From Lysinibacillus sp. ZYM-1 (lineage in GTDB: Bacteria > Bacillota > Bacilli > Bacillales_A > Planococcaceae): 64,000 nt of DNA. The stretch lies in contig NZ_KQ465116.1 in the NCBI RefSeq assembly GCF_001308875.1, positions 62,001-126,000 on the forward strand, given 5' to 3'. This document shows, piece by piece, positions 10,850 through 19,723 of this stretch. Below the pieces are notes generated by a model, which was not told the DNA's origin, did no database searches, and saw only the letters and a program-made list of their open reading frames with translations. Position 1 is the stretch's first letter. The number at the start of each line of letters is the position of its first letter. A program made the position numbers and the translations under genes.

Positions 10850-11899
10850 TTAAGAACGAGCTTGAATTTGTTGTGCACTATATTCATGAATAAGTGTAGT
10901 TAAACGTTTTAAGACATCTGGATCAACCTCTGGGAAAACACCGTGACCAAGGTTAAATATATGACCTGGCATTTCTAAACCTTGATCGATGATATCTTTT
11001 GTGCGTTTTTCAATGACTGACCAATCTGCCAATAATAGCGATGGGTCTAGGTTACCTTGGACAGGTTTTGTAATGCCATTTGCACGTGCTTCTTTTATAG
11101 GTAAACGCCAGTCTAAGCCTACAACATCAATCGGTAAATCATTCCATTCCTTCGCTAAATGGCTCGCACCGACACCAAATTGAATTAATGGTACATTTTC
11201 TTTTTGTAATTCTGCAAAAATTCGCGTCATAATTGGTTTAATAAATACACGGTAATCTTCAACATTTAAGGCACCAACCCAAGAATCGAATACTTGGATT
11301 GCTTTTGCACCAGCTTTAATTTGAGCAGTGACATCTGCAATAATCATGTCAGCTAATTTATCCATTAACGCAAACCAAGCTTGTGGTTCCGATACCATAA
11401 ATGATTTTGTTTTATTATAGTTTTTGGAAGGACCACCTTCAATCATGTAGCTTGCAAGCGTAAACGGTGCTCCAGCAAAACCTATTAGAGGAACATTTAA
11501 TTGCTCTTCTGTTAGCATCTTAATTGTCTCTAATACAAATGGGGTATGCTCTTTTGCATTGAATTCACCTAATTTATCAACATCTGCAACTGAACGAATA
11601 GGATTAGATATAACTGGGCCAATGCCGGCTTTAATTTTTACATCTACCCCAATCCCAGGAAGAGGTGTGACAATATCTTTGTATAATATTGCTGCATCAA
11701 CATTGTAATTTTCTACAGGTAGACGAGTGACATACGCACATAGCTCAGGTTGATGTGTAATTTCCTCTAATGAATATTTTTCTTTAATGGCACGGTATTC
11801 TGGTTGAGAACGTCCTGCCTGACGCATATACCATACTGGCGTGTGTGCTGTCCTTTCTCCACGTGCAGCACGCAGAAGTGTATCGTTAAAAGTTGTCAT
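10850..11899 (-). CDS. hemE: Uroporphyrinogen decarboxylase
   Basis: This 349-residue enzyme decarboxylates the four acetate side chains of uroporphyrinogen III to give coproporphyrinogen III. The N-terminal substrate-binding motif [15 protein letters not shown], the AAILYKDI aspartate region and the terminal [13 protein letters not shown] are diagnostic. GGGGAAGGAA precedes the ATG. It is first in the leftward heme cluster; the 422-bp spacer to divergent hmoB should hold both promoters. Confidence 0.97.
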   Translation of the reverse strand: MTTFNDTLLRAARGERTAHTPVWYMRQAGRSQPEYRAIKEKYSLEEITHQPELCAYVTRLPVENYNVDAAILYKDIVTPLPGIGVDVKIKAGIGPVISNPIRSVADVDKLGEFNAKEHTPFVLETIKMLTEEQLNVPLIGFAGAPFTLASYMIEGGPSKNYNKTKSFMVSEPQAWFALMDKLADMIIADVTAQIKAGAKAIQVFDSWVGALNVEDYRVFIKPIMTRIFAELQKENVPLIQFGVGASHLAKEWNDLPIDVVGLDWRLPIKEARANGITKPVQGNLDPSLLLADWSVIEKRTKDIIDQGLEMPGHIFNLGHGVFPEVDPDVLKRLTTLIHEYSAQQIQARS

Positions 11900-12321
11900 G
11901 AATAATTCCTTCCCCTCGATAAATTCATTACTATCCCTTTACGCTTTGGCGTAATTGTATCTAGATTTTTTTCGAGTTTGCCTCAAGAAGCTTCTCTTCA
12001 AAATCTTTACATTCACCATAGGCTTTATCTTGATTCAGTGAGTTTACCTCCCCTTATAGAAGAAAGAGAAATCTGTACCTTACTTTTTGCTTTCGGTACA
12101 AAAACACTTGCTGCATCAAGAAAAAAATGTATTATTTATTCCTTTATTATTGATATCCGTTTTCAATAGTAAACGCTTCCTCTGCTATTGTATAGTTTTC
12201 CTAGTGAAATGTCATAAAATTGTTCATTCTAGACAGATTCTTTTTGGACAAAGCGTTAGACTTATGCTGAAAAGGGTATAATCACGCTATAATTAATAAG
12301 ATTCATAAGGAGGATAAATTG
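11900..12321. other. Intergenic region between hemE and hmoB
   Basis: A 422-bp AT-rich spacer between divergent genes. Two TATAAT -10-like boxes lie at 12277-12282 and 12288-12293, 29-40 bp before the hmoB start, with only weak -35 matches. A short TTACGC/GCGTAA repeat lies near 11940. A 63-codon frame inside it has no ribosome site or recognisable similarity. I see no further gene. Confidence 0.5.
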
Positions 12322-12837
12322 ATGTATATTTATTTAACTTCTGGTACTGGTGACTTTTTAGAACAGCTGAAAAATAAGTATCCAAATGAACATATGGTCT
12401 TAATTCACGGAGAAGGAAACTCCGTATTAATTCATGAAACAGAAGGAAAATCTGTTTTTGCCACACCTCGCAAATTTGAAGTATTAGATTCGGTAAACGA
12501 GTTAGAAGAACGCGGATTCTTTGTTTTTAATAATATTCCCGTAACAGATGAAGGACGTCCCGTTTTCGAACATCGCTTTTTACAACGTTCACATGCCATT
12601 GAGGATGAGCCAGGTTTTGTGTCCTTCCGATTACTACGTCCTATCAAAAATGATACTTATATTGTCATGACACAATGGCATGGCCCGCATTCATTTGAAG
12701 CATGGAAAAGCTCTAAAGCTTTTGAAAATGCGCATGCTCAAAGAGATGATTCAACAGGTGTAAATCAGCAGAACATCTTCTCAGCAGCTTCCTATGTAAC
12801 AACTTATAATGCTATACCGAAAGAAGATACAGAATAG
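12322..12837 (+). CDS. hmoB: Heme-degrading monooxygenase HmoB (TRAP-like, YhgC)
   Basis: This 171-residue protein has a C-terminal antibiotic-biosynthesis-monooxygenase domain (about residues 65-160, with VMTQWHGPHSFEAWKSS and SAASYVTTYN). The B. subtilis relative YhgC was characterised as HmoB, and the staphylococcal relative is known as TRAP; length is similar. The start is ATG 12322, 8 bp after AAGGAGG; the ATG is preceded in frame by TTG. It stands divergent to hemE, so synthesis and breakdown of heme lie back to back, as in B. subtilis. Confidence 0.88.
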   Translation: MYIYLTSGTGDFLEQLKNKYPNEHMVLIHGEGNSVLIHETEGKSVFATPRKFEVLDSVNELEERGFFVFNNIPVTDEGRPVFEHRFLQRSHAIEDEPGFVSFRLLRPIKNDTYIVMTQWHGPHSFEAWKSSKAFENAHAQRDDSTGVNQQNIFSAASYVTTYNAIPKEDTE

Positions 12838-12846
12838 GTATATGAC

Positions 12847-12890
12847 AAAAAAGCTCATCTTCTCAACAATTATTGGGAAGATGAGCTTTT
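12847..12890. terminator. Bidirectional terminator between hmoB and ecsB
   Basis: Long inverted repeat AAAAGCTCATCTTC...GAAGATGAGCTTTT with A- and T-tracts at both ends, between the convergent hmoB and ecsB genes. Confidence 0.9.
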
Positions 12891-12892
12891 CA

Positions 12893-14074
12893 TTATTTAG
12901 CAACTCTCGCAGTCAATTCACTGATTACTAAAACAATGGCAACTGCAATATAAAACATTGGCTGTGTAATCGCACATAAACCAACGATAATCGCTTGTGT
13001 AACCATAGCTATTCGTACAATCTGCTTCACAGCTATTTGACGAGCATTATCTGGCACCGGAAACAGCATGTCCATGCGGAATTCTCCACTTGTTAGTAGT
13101 GCTTGTTTTAATTGAATAGTTGTCGCAAAGCTTAGAGCACCAGCAACAATCCATGTGACTATAGGAATGTCTACGAAGGCTGCAATCACTGCTGAAATCG
13201 CCGTAAGACGGACCCATAAATAGAAATGATCATCTGTACGAACAAAGGTGCGATACACCAAATACTTTTGAGCGTTATTTTTTCCATATGGTACGAATTT
13301 ATAAAGCCAGTCCATCCAACTTCGACGTCGAATGCTTCCATGTAGATGAGGTACATCTGTAAAATAATTAGCGAAACGGTAAAAACTCATCATACGATTT
13401 TGTTCAAGCTTTACAAAATGTTCATATGGTACTGGTTCCCCTACAGATTTTTTTCTAAAGACAATCATATAAATGACGCTAATTACTATAGCGACAACAG
13501 CTAGCATGAACTGAGCTTGAAGGCCCATATAAACAGCTGCAGCAAATATGATTGCTCGAACAAGCCTGTCCACCCAAACCATTTGACCACGTTCACTATA
13601 TCGATAGCTGAATTCTCCTTGAACACTTATATATTTCAGCACAATCACAAGAATGAATATCGACCAAATTTCAATCGTTGTTAAATCAGTCACTGCTTTT
13701 AATAATGGGATACTAACAATGAAGGCAATCGCTACAATCCACACTTGGGACCAAAACGTCCAAGCTAAAGCCTTCCCAAAATACAGCGACATCTTTGACT
13801 CTAGGGGCAATAGGTACACTTGGTCTGGCTCTCTCAATAGCGTAGTAGGACGACTAAAAGCCAATAAAACGCCTACAAAAACAGCAATAATTATTTCTGC
13901 TGGGAAATCTGCCTGTACAACTTTCAACCATTCACTATATTGGTAGCCTCCTGCTCCAATTAGAAATACAAGTACAATCGCAATATGCCCTGTAAAAATA
14001 AATTGCATATACTTTTGTACTTCTCCTATATAATGCATGAAGCGAGAGGACCATACATCACGCAAGTTCTTCAT
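12893..14074 (-). CDS. ecsB: ABC transporter permease EcsB
   Basis: This 393-residue integral membrane protein has paired hydrophobic helices and the cytoplasmic basic loops typical of the EcsB family. Its ATG overlaps the ecsA end by 17 bp, with AAAGGAGCGG inside ecsA, so it is translationally coupled. EcsAB affects intramembrane proteolysis by RasP, secretion and competence in B. subtilis. No ecsC follows here, unlike the B. subtilis operon; the convergent hmoB comes next. Confidence 0.92.
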   Translation of the reverse strand: MKNLRDVWSSRFMHYIGEVQKYMQFIFTGHIAIVLVFLIGAGGYQYSEWLKVVQADFPAEIIIAVFVGVLLAFSRPTTLLREPDQVYLLPLESKMSLYFGKALAWTFWSQVWIVAIAFIVSIPLLKAVTDLTTIEIWSIFILVIVLKYISVQGEFSYRYSERGQMVWVDRLVRAIIFAAAVYMGLQAQFMLAVVAIVISVIYMIVFRKKSVGEPVPYEHFVKLEQNRMMSFYRFANYFTDVPHLHGSIRRRSWMDWLYKFVPYGKNNAQKYLVYRTFVRTDDHFYLWVRLTAISAVIAAFVDIPIVTWIVAGALSFATTIQLKQALLTSGEFRMDMLFPVPDNARQIAVKQIVRIAMVTQAIIVGLCAITQPMFYIAVAIVLVISELTARVAK

Positions 14075-14807
14075 GGTCCCGCTCCTTTGTCATAGCAATA
14101 TAAAGATCATCCAATGTTGCATTTGGCATCGCAAATGTTTGTCGCAAGTCTGCCATCGTTCCTTGTGCTCGAACTCTTCCTTCGTGCAATAAAATAATTC
14201 GATCACAATGCTTTTCGGCAGTTGATAAGATATGTGTAGACATTAATATAGAAGCACCTTCTTTTTTCTTCTCATCCATCTGATCTAATAATGATTGAAT
14301 TCCAAGTGGATCTAATCCCACAAAAGGCTCATCAATAATATAAAGACTAGGATTAACTAGAAAGGCGCACATAATCATAACTTTTTGACGCATTCCCTTT
14401 GAAAAATGTGAAGGAAACCAGTTTAATCTTTTCTCCATTCGAAACTCTTTTAATAGTACAGCTGAACGAGCATCTAAGGTTGCCTTATCAATACCATAAG
14501 CCATCGCTGTTAATTCTAAGTGTTCACTTAATGTTAGCTCATCATATAGCACAGGGGTTTCTGGAATATAAGAAAAGGCTGTACGGTACTTGTCCGTATC
14601 TTCCTTTAATGTTACCCCATTTAGACGGATGTCCCCTTCTTTTGGCAACATTGTTCCTATTATATGTTTAATCGTTGTACTTTTCCCGGCCCCATTTAAA
14701 CCGATTAAGCCAACAAGCTCTCCTTTTTCAATAGAAAAAGATAAATCTTTAATAACAGGTTTTCTTGTATATCCACCTGTCACATGCTGTACCTCTAATA
14801 CTGACAT
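14058..14807 (-). CDS. ecsA: ABC transporter ATP-binding protein EcsA
   Basis: This 249-residue ATPase has Walker A GLNGAGKST, signature HFSKGMRQK and Walker B LYIIDEP followed by the switch His in STHILS. The ATG follows AGGAGTGAGG. It partners with EcsB and is divergent to hit, which is the arrangement in B. subtilis. Confidence 0.96.
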   Translation of the reverse strand: MSVLEVQHVTGGYTRKPVIKDLSFSIEKGELVGLIGLNGAGKSTTIKHIIGTMLPKEGDIRLNGVTLKEDTDKYRTAFSYIPETPVLYDELTLSEHLELTAMAYGIDKATLDARSAVLLKEFRMEKRLNWFPSHFSKGMRQKVMIMCAFLVNPSLYIIDEPFVGLDPLGIQSLLDQMDEKKKEGASILMSTHILSTAEKHCDRIILLHEGRVRAQGTMADLRQTFAMPNATLDDLYIAMTKERDHEELA

Positions 14808-14911
14808 ATCCTCACTCCTCTTCTTGTTTTATATTTTATCAAAAATTAGCAAATGATACAGGTTTGAGTATGATAGAATGAATTTACATATACGTTAAGG
14901 GGGAAAATCTC

Positions 14912-15325
14912 ATGAGCGATTGCCTATTTTGTAAAATTATCGATGGATCCATTCCAAGTACAAAAGTTTATGAAGACGATCATGTCTATGCATTTACAGA
15001 CATTTCACCAGTTGCAAAAGGTCACACTTTACTAATTCCAAAACATCACTGCCAAGACCTATACGAAATGCCTGAGGATGTTGCACGTAATTTGTATGCT
15101 GCTGCACCGAAAATTGCGAATGCCATTAAGGCTGCGTTCCAGCCGATAGGTTTGAATACGATTAATAATAATGGTACGGCAGCTGGACAAACTGTGTTCC
15201 ACTATCATCTACATTTTATTCCGCGTTATGATGAAAAAGAAGGTTTAGGTTTAATTTGGCAAACGCAAAAATATTCACCAGAACAATTGGCTGAAGTAGC
15301 GGAAAGTATTAAAGCCAACTTATAA
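14912..15325 (+). CDS. hit: HIT-family nucleotide hydrolase
   Basis: This 137-residue protein has the SDCLFCKII zinc-type N-terminus and the histidine triad VFHYHLHFIPR that defines HIT/HINT nucleoside phosphoramidate or dinucleotide hydrolases. AAGGGGG precedes the ATG. Divergent from ecsA with a 104-bp promoter spacer, as in B. subtilis. Confidence 0.95.
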   Translation: MSDCLFCKIIDGSIPSTKVYEDDHVYAFTDISPVAKGHTLLIPKHHCQDLYEMPEDVARNLYAAAPKIANAIKAAFQPIGLNTINNNGTAAGQTVFHYHLHFIPRYDEKEGLGLIWQTQKYSPEQLAEVAESIKANL

Positions 15326-15446
15326 AAAACATTTGTCATATATTAACATATTAATAACCCGAATACTGTATTGCAAATATAAAAATTTTAGCGTACAATC
15401 ACAAATAAGTTTCGCTAACGGTCAAGAGGACACGTTGGGAAACTAA

Positions 15447-15469
15447 TAGATTAGCTTAGTTGAGGAGAG
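15447..15469 (+). promoter_or_regulatory. TRAP-like (MtrB) RNA-binding site over the trpP ribosome site
   Basis: Five G/UAG triplets occur at an exact 5-nt period: TAG 15447, TAG 15452, TAG 15457, GAG 15462 and GAG 15467, each separated by 2 nt. The last two form the Shine-Dalgarno of trpP. B. subtilis trpP is repressed by TRAP bound to such triplets over its ribosome site. Known sites have about 9-11 triplets, so this one is short. Whether the organism encodes mtrB cannot be seen here. Confidence 0.6.
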
Positions 15470-15476
15470 ATAAAAA

Positions 15477-16013
15477 ATGAATACAAAGAATTTAGTATTA
15501 ATGGCCCTTTTAGTTGGTATCGGTGCGGCCCTTTATGTGGTTACACCAGGAATGATTAACGGCATGAAACCAGATTTCATGTTGACGATGATGTTCATTG
15601 GCATTTTATTGTTTCCTACAGTGAAAGAAACGTTTTTACTTTCATTAGCAACAGGGGTACTTTCAGGTTTGTTCACAACATTTCCTGCTGGTCTTGTTCC
15701 AAACATTATCGATAAAGCTGTGACAGGCTTTGTATTTTTAGCTGCTGTATTCATTCTAAAAAAGATAGCAAATAATTTCGCTGTCTCTGCAGTCTTAGTT
15801 GGTTTGGGTACCATTCTATCAGGTACGGTATTTTTAGCAGTAGCACTTTTTGTATTCAATGCAAATGTAGGTGCAACGTTTGCGATGCTATTTATAGGGG
15901 TTGTCCTTCCAGCAGTCGCATTTAACGTCGTTGCTTTTGCCATCATTTATCCTATCGTTGCAAAATTAGTGAAGCGCTCTAAATTCGTGACAGCCATTTC
16001 TCAAATTTCATAA
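15477..16013 (+). CDS. trpP: Tryptophan transporter TrpP-like membrane protein
   Basis: This 178-residue protein has about five hydrophobic helices and closely resembles the TrpP (YhaG) tryptophan-uptake protein, with the conserved GMKPDFML segment early on. It sits between hit and yhaH, as in B. subtilis. The ribosome site is embedded in a run of UAG/GAG triplets, which supports tryptophan-responsive translational control and therefore also the substrate assignment. Confidence 0.88.
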   Translation: MNTKNLVLMALLVGIGAALYVVTPGMINGMKPDFMLTMMFIGILLFPTVKETFLLSLATGVLSGLFTTFPAGLVPNIIDKAVTGFVFLAAVFILKKIANNFAVSAVLVGLGTILSGTVFLAVALFVFNANVGATFAMLFIGVVLPAVAFNVVAFAIIYPIVAKLVKRSKFVTAISQIS

Positions 16014-16026
16014 ATACTAACTTTAA

Positions 16027-16085
16027 ATATAAAAGAAGCTGAACTGTGATAGTCAATCACTCGTTTAGTTTCTTTTTTCTTTTTG
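16027..16085 (+). terminator. Terminator of trpP
   Basis: Imperfect stem AAAAGAAGCTGAAC/GTTTAGTTTCTTTT with two G-U pairs and a following TTTTTCTTTTTG tract. Confidence 0.7.
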
Positions 16086-16144
16086 TATTCGTGCATTTCA
16101 TGGTTTAATAGTAGTTAAACATGACAAGAAATGAGGTATATAAT

Positions 16145-16540
16145 ATGAAAGCAAAACCATTTTTAATTGGACTAACAACAGGTATTGTCGGTGGAACAGT
16201 TGCTGTCCTAGTTTCAACTCCACAATCAGGCCAGCAGTTACGTACAACTATAAAACAAAATGTAGATCAAACAAAAGGTATGCTCCTCGATGTAAAACAA
16301 CAAGTAGGGACTGTGAAACAATCTGTCAATACATTAACAAACGAAGTCAAAAATAATATCCCCCAAATAATAAATGATTTAAAACAAACAATTACTACTT
16401 TTGCAGAAGAAATCGAGCCAAGTAAAAATAATTTACAACAAGAATTAGATGCTTTACAGAATTCGATAAGCGAAATCGAGAAAAACATTGCACAATTCAC
16501 AGAAAATAAGAAAAAACCGCAGGAAAAAGTTAGCGACTAA
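16145..16540 (+). CDS. yhaH: YtxH-like membrane-anchored coiled-coil protein YhaH
   Basis: This 131-residue protein has one N-terminal hydrophobic segment (about residues 4-26, GLTTGIVGGTVAVLVS) and a long heptad-rich helix to the end. ATG 16145 is chosen because GAGGT lies 8 bp upstream. It matches the YtxH/YhaH family, a gene that also follows trpP and precedes hpr in B. subtilis. Its function is unknown; related proteins are general-stress or sporulation-linked. Confidence 0.82.
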   Translation: MKAKPFLIGLTTGIVGGTVAVLVSTPQSGQQLRTTIKQNVDQTKGMLLDVKQQVGTVKQSVNTLTNEVKNNIPQIINDLKQTITTFAEEIEPSKNNLQQELDALQNSISEIEKNIAQFTENKKKPQEKVSD

Positions 16541-16703
16541 AGTCCTTTTCGGATGGTGATTTATCTATTTTTTTATCAAAAACTATTGCTATAATATTAT
16601 TTTTTAGCCACTTTTCAATTTTTTAATTTTTCTAACTTTAAACTTTTTTTCTTTACTGCTATAATATTTTTAAAAATGTGAAAGAAAGCAGTAGGTGATG
16701 GTT

Positions 16704-17258
16704 TTGTCAGAGGAATTATATACACAAAAAGAAGCTATGCTTTATAGTCAAAGAATCGCGCAATTATCGAAAGCTCTATGGAAAGCGGTTGAAAAAGATT
16801 GGCAACAATGGATTAAACCCTATGATTTAAATATTAATGAACACCATATTTTATGGATTTCATATCATTTAAAAGGGGCATCCATTTCTGATGTAGCAAA
16901 ATTTGGAGTAATGCATGTGTCCACAGCATTTAATTTCTCCAAAAAATTAGAAGAGCGTGGCTTCCTTAAGTTTTCGAAGCGTGATGATGATAAGCGTAAT
17001 ACGTATGTTGAGCTAACAGAAACTGGTACCGAGCTCATTATAGAAATGAATAAAAATTACCATAACACTTATCATTCCGTACTAGAAGGATCATTGGCCT
17101 TAAAAGATTTATATGGCCGTTTCCCTGATTTTTTAGACGTGATGGCTGTCATTCGTAATATTTATGGTGAGGATTTCATTGATATTTTTGAACGCTCCTT
17201 CCAACATTTTCGAGATTCCTTTGACACGATTGAAGAACGTACAACTGTAAAAGGATAA
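16704..17258 (+). CDS. hpr: MarR-family transition-state regulator Hpr (ScoC)
   Basis: This protein of about 184 residues has a central winged helix ([25 protein letters not shown] split by the recognition helix [18 protein letters not shown]). It is strongly similar to B. subtilis Hpr/ScoC, which represses extracellular protease genes and sporulation genes. The TTG at 16704 is preferred since AGGTGAT (16693-16699) fits it; ATG 16698 or GTG 16695 are alternatives. Two GCTATAATATT boxes (around 16588 and 16656) could be tandem promoters. It lies upstream of prsA, the secretion foldase. Confidence 0.92.
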   Translation: MSEELYTQKEAMLYSQRIAQLSKALWKAVEKDWQQWIKPYDLNINEHHILWISYHLKGASISDVAKFGVMHVSTAFNFSKKLEERGFLKFSKRDDDKRNTYVELTETGTELIIEMNKNYHNTYHSVLEGSLALKDLYGRFPDFLDVMAVIRNIYGEDFIDIFERSFQHFRDSFDTIEERTTVKG

Positions 17259-17322
17259 AATAAGGCTATAGTACAGCTATTTTCCTGAGGATTCTTGCTG
17301 TTCATTCAGGAATAAATCATGT

Positions 17323-17364
17323 GAAAGGAGGTATTTCAGAAATATTTCTGAAGTACCTCCTTTC
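17323..17364. terminator. Long hairpin downstream of hpr
   Basis: A 20-bp inverted repeat with a 2-nt centre and one G-U pair (17323-17342 and 17345-17364). The U-tract after it is weak (TCTTGC). It probably ends hpr transcription. The right arm contains CCTCC and could pair with ribosome-site-like GGAGG in the left arm. Confidence 0.65.
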
Positions 17365-17434
17365 TCTTGCATTCTAAGACAATTCAATTTACATTAAATA
17401 GGACACTTCCTATTTACGGAGTTGATAATAAATC

Positions 17435-17980
17435 ATGCACTGTTGGAAAATTTTAAATCTTGAACATCATTACGGCACTACGCGTATTATTATAATGGGT
17501 GTCATTACTTTTTTATCCGTTTTTTCAGTAACGTATGTGACGTTTAATTTATTCAATGAAGAGCACTATACAGATCGTTTATTCTGGCTCTTTGTGATAG
17601 CTGTATTAACACTTTATCCGGTACACAAGTTCCTACATTTTCTGGCACTATATGATTTACGCCAGCATTTAAAGTTGCGTGTACGCACTCAATTTTATCT
17701 AATTCCAGTTTTACACATGCGTATTCGTGAACCTTTATCTAAAAATCGTTATATTTTAGCACTTCTTACGCCTTTTATCGTTCTCAATACTAGTATTATA
17801 ATAGGTACTTGGCTATTACCAGCATATACACATTATGGCACATTGCTGTTAGCGTATCACTGTAGTCTATGTTTGATTGATATTCTTTACGTGAAATATT
17901 TATTGAATTCTCCCAAAAATTCACAAATTGAAGAAACACCTAAGGGCTATGAAATTTTAGTTCCACCAACCGTTCACTAA
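17435..17980 (+). CDS. DUF3267 (putative zincin-like) membrane protein
   Basis: This 181-residue protein has four hydrophobic segments. The family is described as putative zincin peptidases, but the motif position here reads HKFLH instead of HExxH, so the catalytic Glu is replaced by Lys. I recall similar HKxxH forms in related bacilli, so this may be a non-peptidase branch. It lies between hpr and prsA. Its function is unknown. Confidence 0.7.
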   Translation: MHCWKILNLEHHYGTTRIIIMGVITFLSVFSVTYVTFNLFNEEHYTDRLFWLFVIAVLTLYPVHKFLHFLALYDLRQHLKLRVRTQFYLIPVLHMRIREPLSKNRYILALLTPFIVLNTSIIIGTWLLPAYTHYGTLLLAYHCSLCLIDILYVKYLLNSPKNSQIEETPKGYEILVPPTVH

Positions 17981-18050
17981 ATTGCTTGTACTTGTTTTTT
18001 AATGGCGTTCTTTGTTATGCTATTACTATTGAAAGAGGGGAGGAATAGAC

Positions 18051-18236
18051 TTGCTATTAATGATTGTAGTTCTATTCTCGGTATTCTATTTATTTCAAAT
18101 TAATCGCATGACATATGCTCTATGCATGCGACGTGAAATTCCCGAAGAAAACCAGCCAAAAATATTCCGAACTATAAATATACTTATTACCATTTTACTT
18201 GTTTCATTCTATATTGAAATTTTATACGCAGTATAA
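18051..18236 (+). CDS. Small two-helix membrane protein, unknown function
   Basis: 61 residues with TM helices at about 1-15 and 41-59 joined by a polar loop (RREIPEENQPK). The TTG start has a well-placed AGGGGAGG 8 bp upstream. I do not recognise a family. A GC-rich foldable element begins 14 bp after its stop. Confidence 0.6.
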   Translation: MLLMIVVLFSVFYLFQINRMTYALCMRREIPEENQPKIFRTINILITILLVSFYIEILYAV

Positions 18237-18250
18237 CGGAAAAGTAAAAT

Positions 18251-18354
18251 ACATTCGCGCACATCCGCACGCTCAAAGATAAGTTGAGCCCCCATAGAAC
18301 AACTTGTTCAAACCATTACTAATGGCTTGGATCTCTGGCATGCGGCGCGAATGT
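18251..18354. ncRNA. GC-rich multi-hairpin element, candidate small RNA or palindromic repeat
   Basis: 104 bp closed by a perfect 9-bp stem ACATTCGCG/CGCGAATGT, then CCGCA/TGCGG. Inside are hairpins GCTCAA/TTGAGC, GAACA/TGTTC and CCATT/AATGG. GC content is well above the flanks. A terminator hairpin starts 14 bp to the right. It has no open frame of note. It could be a structured RNA on either strand or a mobile palindromic repeat. No known class was recognised. Confidence 0.5.
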
Positions 18355-18367
18355 CTGACATTGTTAA

Positions 18368-18401
18368 GAAAAGCTAAGAGTAATGAATCTCTTAGCTTTT
18401 C
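18368..18401. terminator. Terminator hairpin downstream of the YjcZ-type gene
   Basis: Perfect 13-bp stem GAAAAGCTAAGAG/CTCTTAGCTTTTC with 8-nt loop. It serves the leftward YjcZ-type gene and could also end rightward transcription through the GC-rich element. Confidence 0.8.
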
Positions 18402-18414
18402 GCTGTTTTATTAA

Positions 18415-18519
18415 TTAGTATAGGAACGCTGCGCCAACGATAATTAATAAAATAAACAACACAACTAATAAAGCAAAGCCTGAGCCGTAGCCACCGCCAC
18501 CGTATCCTCCGTTGCCCAT
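18415..18519 (-). CDS. YjcZ-family small sporulation protein
   Basis: 34-residue protein: Gly/Tyr-rich head (MGNGGYGGGGYGSG) followed by one hydrophobic helix ending AAFLY. This is the YjcZ/SscA-like family of tiny spore-associated proteins common in Bacillaceae. A near-perfect AAAGGGGGTGA precedes the ATG. A terminator follows 14 bp after the stop. It is shorter than usual gene-finder cutoffs. Confidence 0.88.
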   Translation of the reverse strand: MGNGGYGGGGYGSGFALLVVLFILLIIVGAAFLY

Positions 18520-18661
18520 AACTTCACCCCCTTTCTTTTCTATATCCTATGCGCTTCAAAATTTGAAATATAGGCAATACTCAAGGGGAACCATTTTGTT
18601 TTTAAAACGTTTATGTTATAGTAAAAAATGGACGAAACCATGTTAGGAGAGAATATCCACT

Positions 18662-19642
18662 ATGAAAAAGACAGTTTTATCTTTAACTTTAGCTGCTTCT
18701 GTTTTAGCGCTCGGTGCTTGTAGCGGAGGAGATAGCAAAGCAATCGTTACTTCTAAAGTTGGCGATATTTCAGTTGCTGATTTTAATGAAAAAGCCAAAG
18801 CTTTAACAGGTTCATATGTATTACAGCAAATGGTGACTGAAAAAGTATTGTCTGACAAATATGAAGTAACTGATAAAGAAATTAAAGAAGCTTACGATAC
18901 AACAGCTTCACAATTCGGTGATGGTTTTGCACAAGCACTTGCTGAAAGTGGCTTAACAGAACAAGGCTTTAAAGATTCTTTACGTGTTCAACTTCTTCAA
19001 GAAAAAGCTTTAAAAGATCAAGCTATTAAAGAAGAAGATGTGAAAAAATACTACGAGCAAATGAAAACAGAATTAAATGGTCGTCATATTTTAGTAGCAG
19101 ATGAAAAAACAGCAAAAGAAGTCATCGAAAAAATTAAAGGTGGCGCTAAATTTGCTGATGTAGCAAAAGAGTACTCTACTGATACAGGTTCTGCACAAAA
19201 AGGTGGAGAGCTTGGATGGTTCTCTGTTGGTTCGATGGTTGATGAGTTTAACGATGCTGCTTATGCGCTTGAATTAAACACTTTAAGTGAGCCAGTAAAA
19301 TCTAGCTTTGGTTATCACGTAATCGAAATTACGGACAAGCGTGATGTGAAAGATATCGGTTCATTTAAAGATGAAGAAGAAAAAATTCGCACAACAATGT
19401 TAAGTAAGCTGAACCAAACAGGTGAAGCACAAACTATTCTAAAAGACATTGTTGCAAAAATGGCAAAAGATGCGAATGTTAAAACTTCTGATAAAGATTT
19501 AAAAGGTTCACTAGAATTCTTTACAACAACAAGTGAAGAACAAGCAAAAGCAGATGAGGAAGCTGCTAAAAAAGCAGATGAAAAAGCTGCTAAAGAAGAG
19601 TCTGGCGACAAAGCAGAAGATACTGATAAAGAATCTAAATAA
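18662..19642 (+). CDS. prsA: Foldase lipoprotein PrsA (parvulin-type PPIase)
   Basis: This 326-residue exported lipoprotein has a signal peptide and lipobox LGAC (Cys20). The parvulin domain spans about residues 135-230 (NGRHILVADEKTA, FADVAKEYSTDTGSAQKGGELGWF, FGYHVIEITDKR). The C-terminal 45 residues are a low-complexity Lys/Glu/Ala tail. PrsA folds exported proteins at the membrane outer face. Synteny with hpr and yhaMNO matches B. subtilis, and Hpr may regulate it. Confidence 0.97.
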   Translation: MKKTVLSLTLAASVLALGACSGGDSKAIVTSKVGDISVADFNEKAKALTGSYVLQQMVTEKVLSDKYEVTDKEIKEAYDTTASQFGDGFAQALAESGLTEQGFKDSLRVQLLQEKALKDQAIKEEDVKKYYEQMKTELNGRHILVADEKTAKEVIEKIKGGAKFADVAKEYSTDTGSAQKGGELGWFSVGSMVDEFNDAAYALELNTLSEPVKSSFGYHVIEITDKRDVKDIGSFKDEEEKIRTTMLSKLNQTGEAQTILKDIVAKMAKDANVKTSDKDLKGSLEFFTTTSEEQAKADEEAAKKADEKAAKEESGDKAEDTDKESK

Positions 19643-19681
19643 TCAGGATGATTATACTTTTCCTCTAATAGAACAAAATCA

Positions 19682-19720
19682 AAAGGGAGCATCTCACATT
19701 TCAGATGCTCCCTTTATCTT
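19682..19720. terminator. Bidirectional terminator between prsA and the chemoreceptor gene
   Basis: Perfect 13-bp stem AAAGGGAGCATCT/AGATGCTCCCTTT, with T-rich tracts on both sides. Confidence 0.92.
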
Positions 19721-19723
19721 TTT

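Noticed and set aside
11978..12169. 63-codon frame between hemE and hmoB
   Set aside because: No ribosome site, and composition unlike a protein; probably promoter and spacer DNA.
18237..18360. 6S RNA or SRP RNA at the GC-rich element
   Set aside because: It is too short and lacks the long bubble of 6S RNA and the conserved SRP tip.
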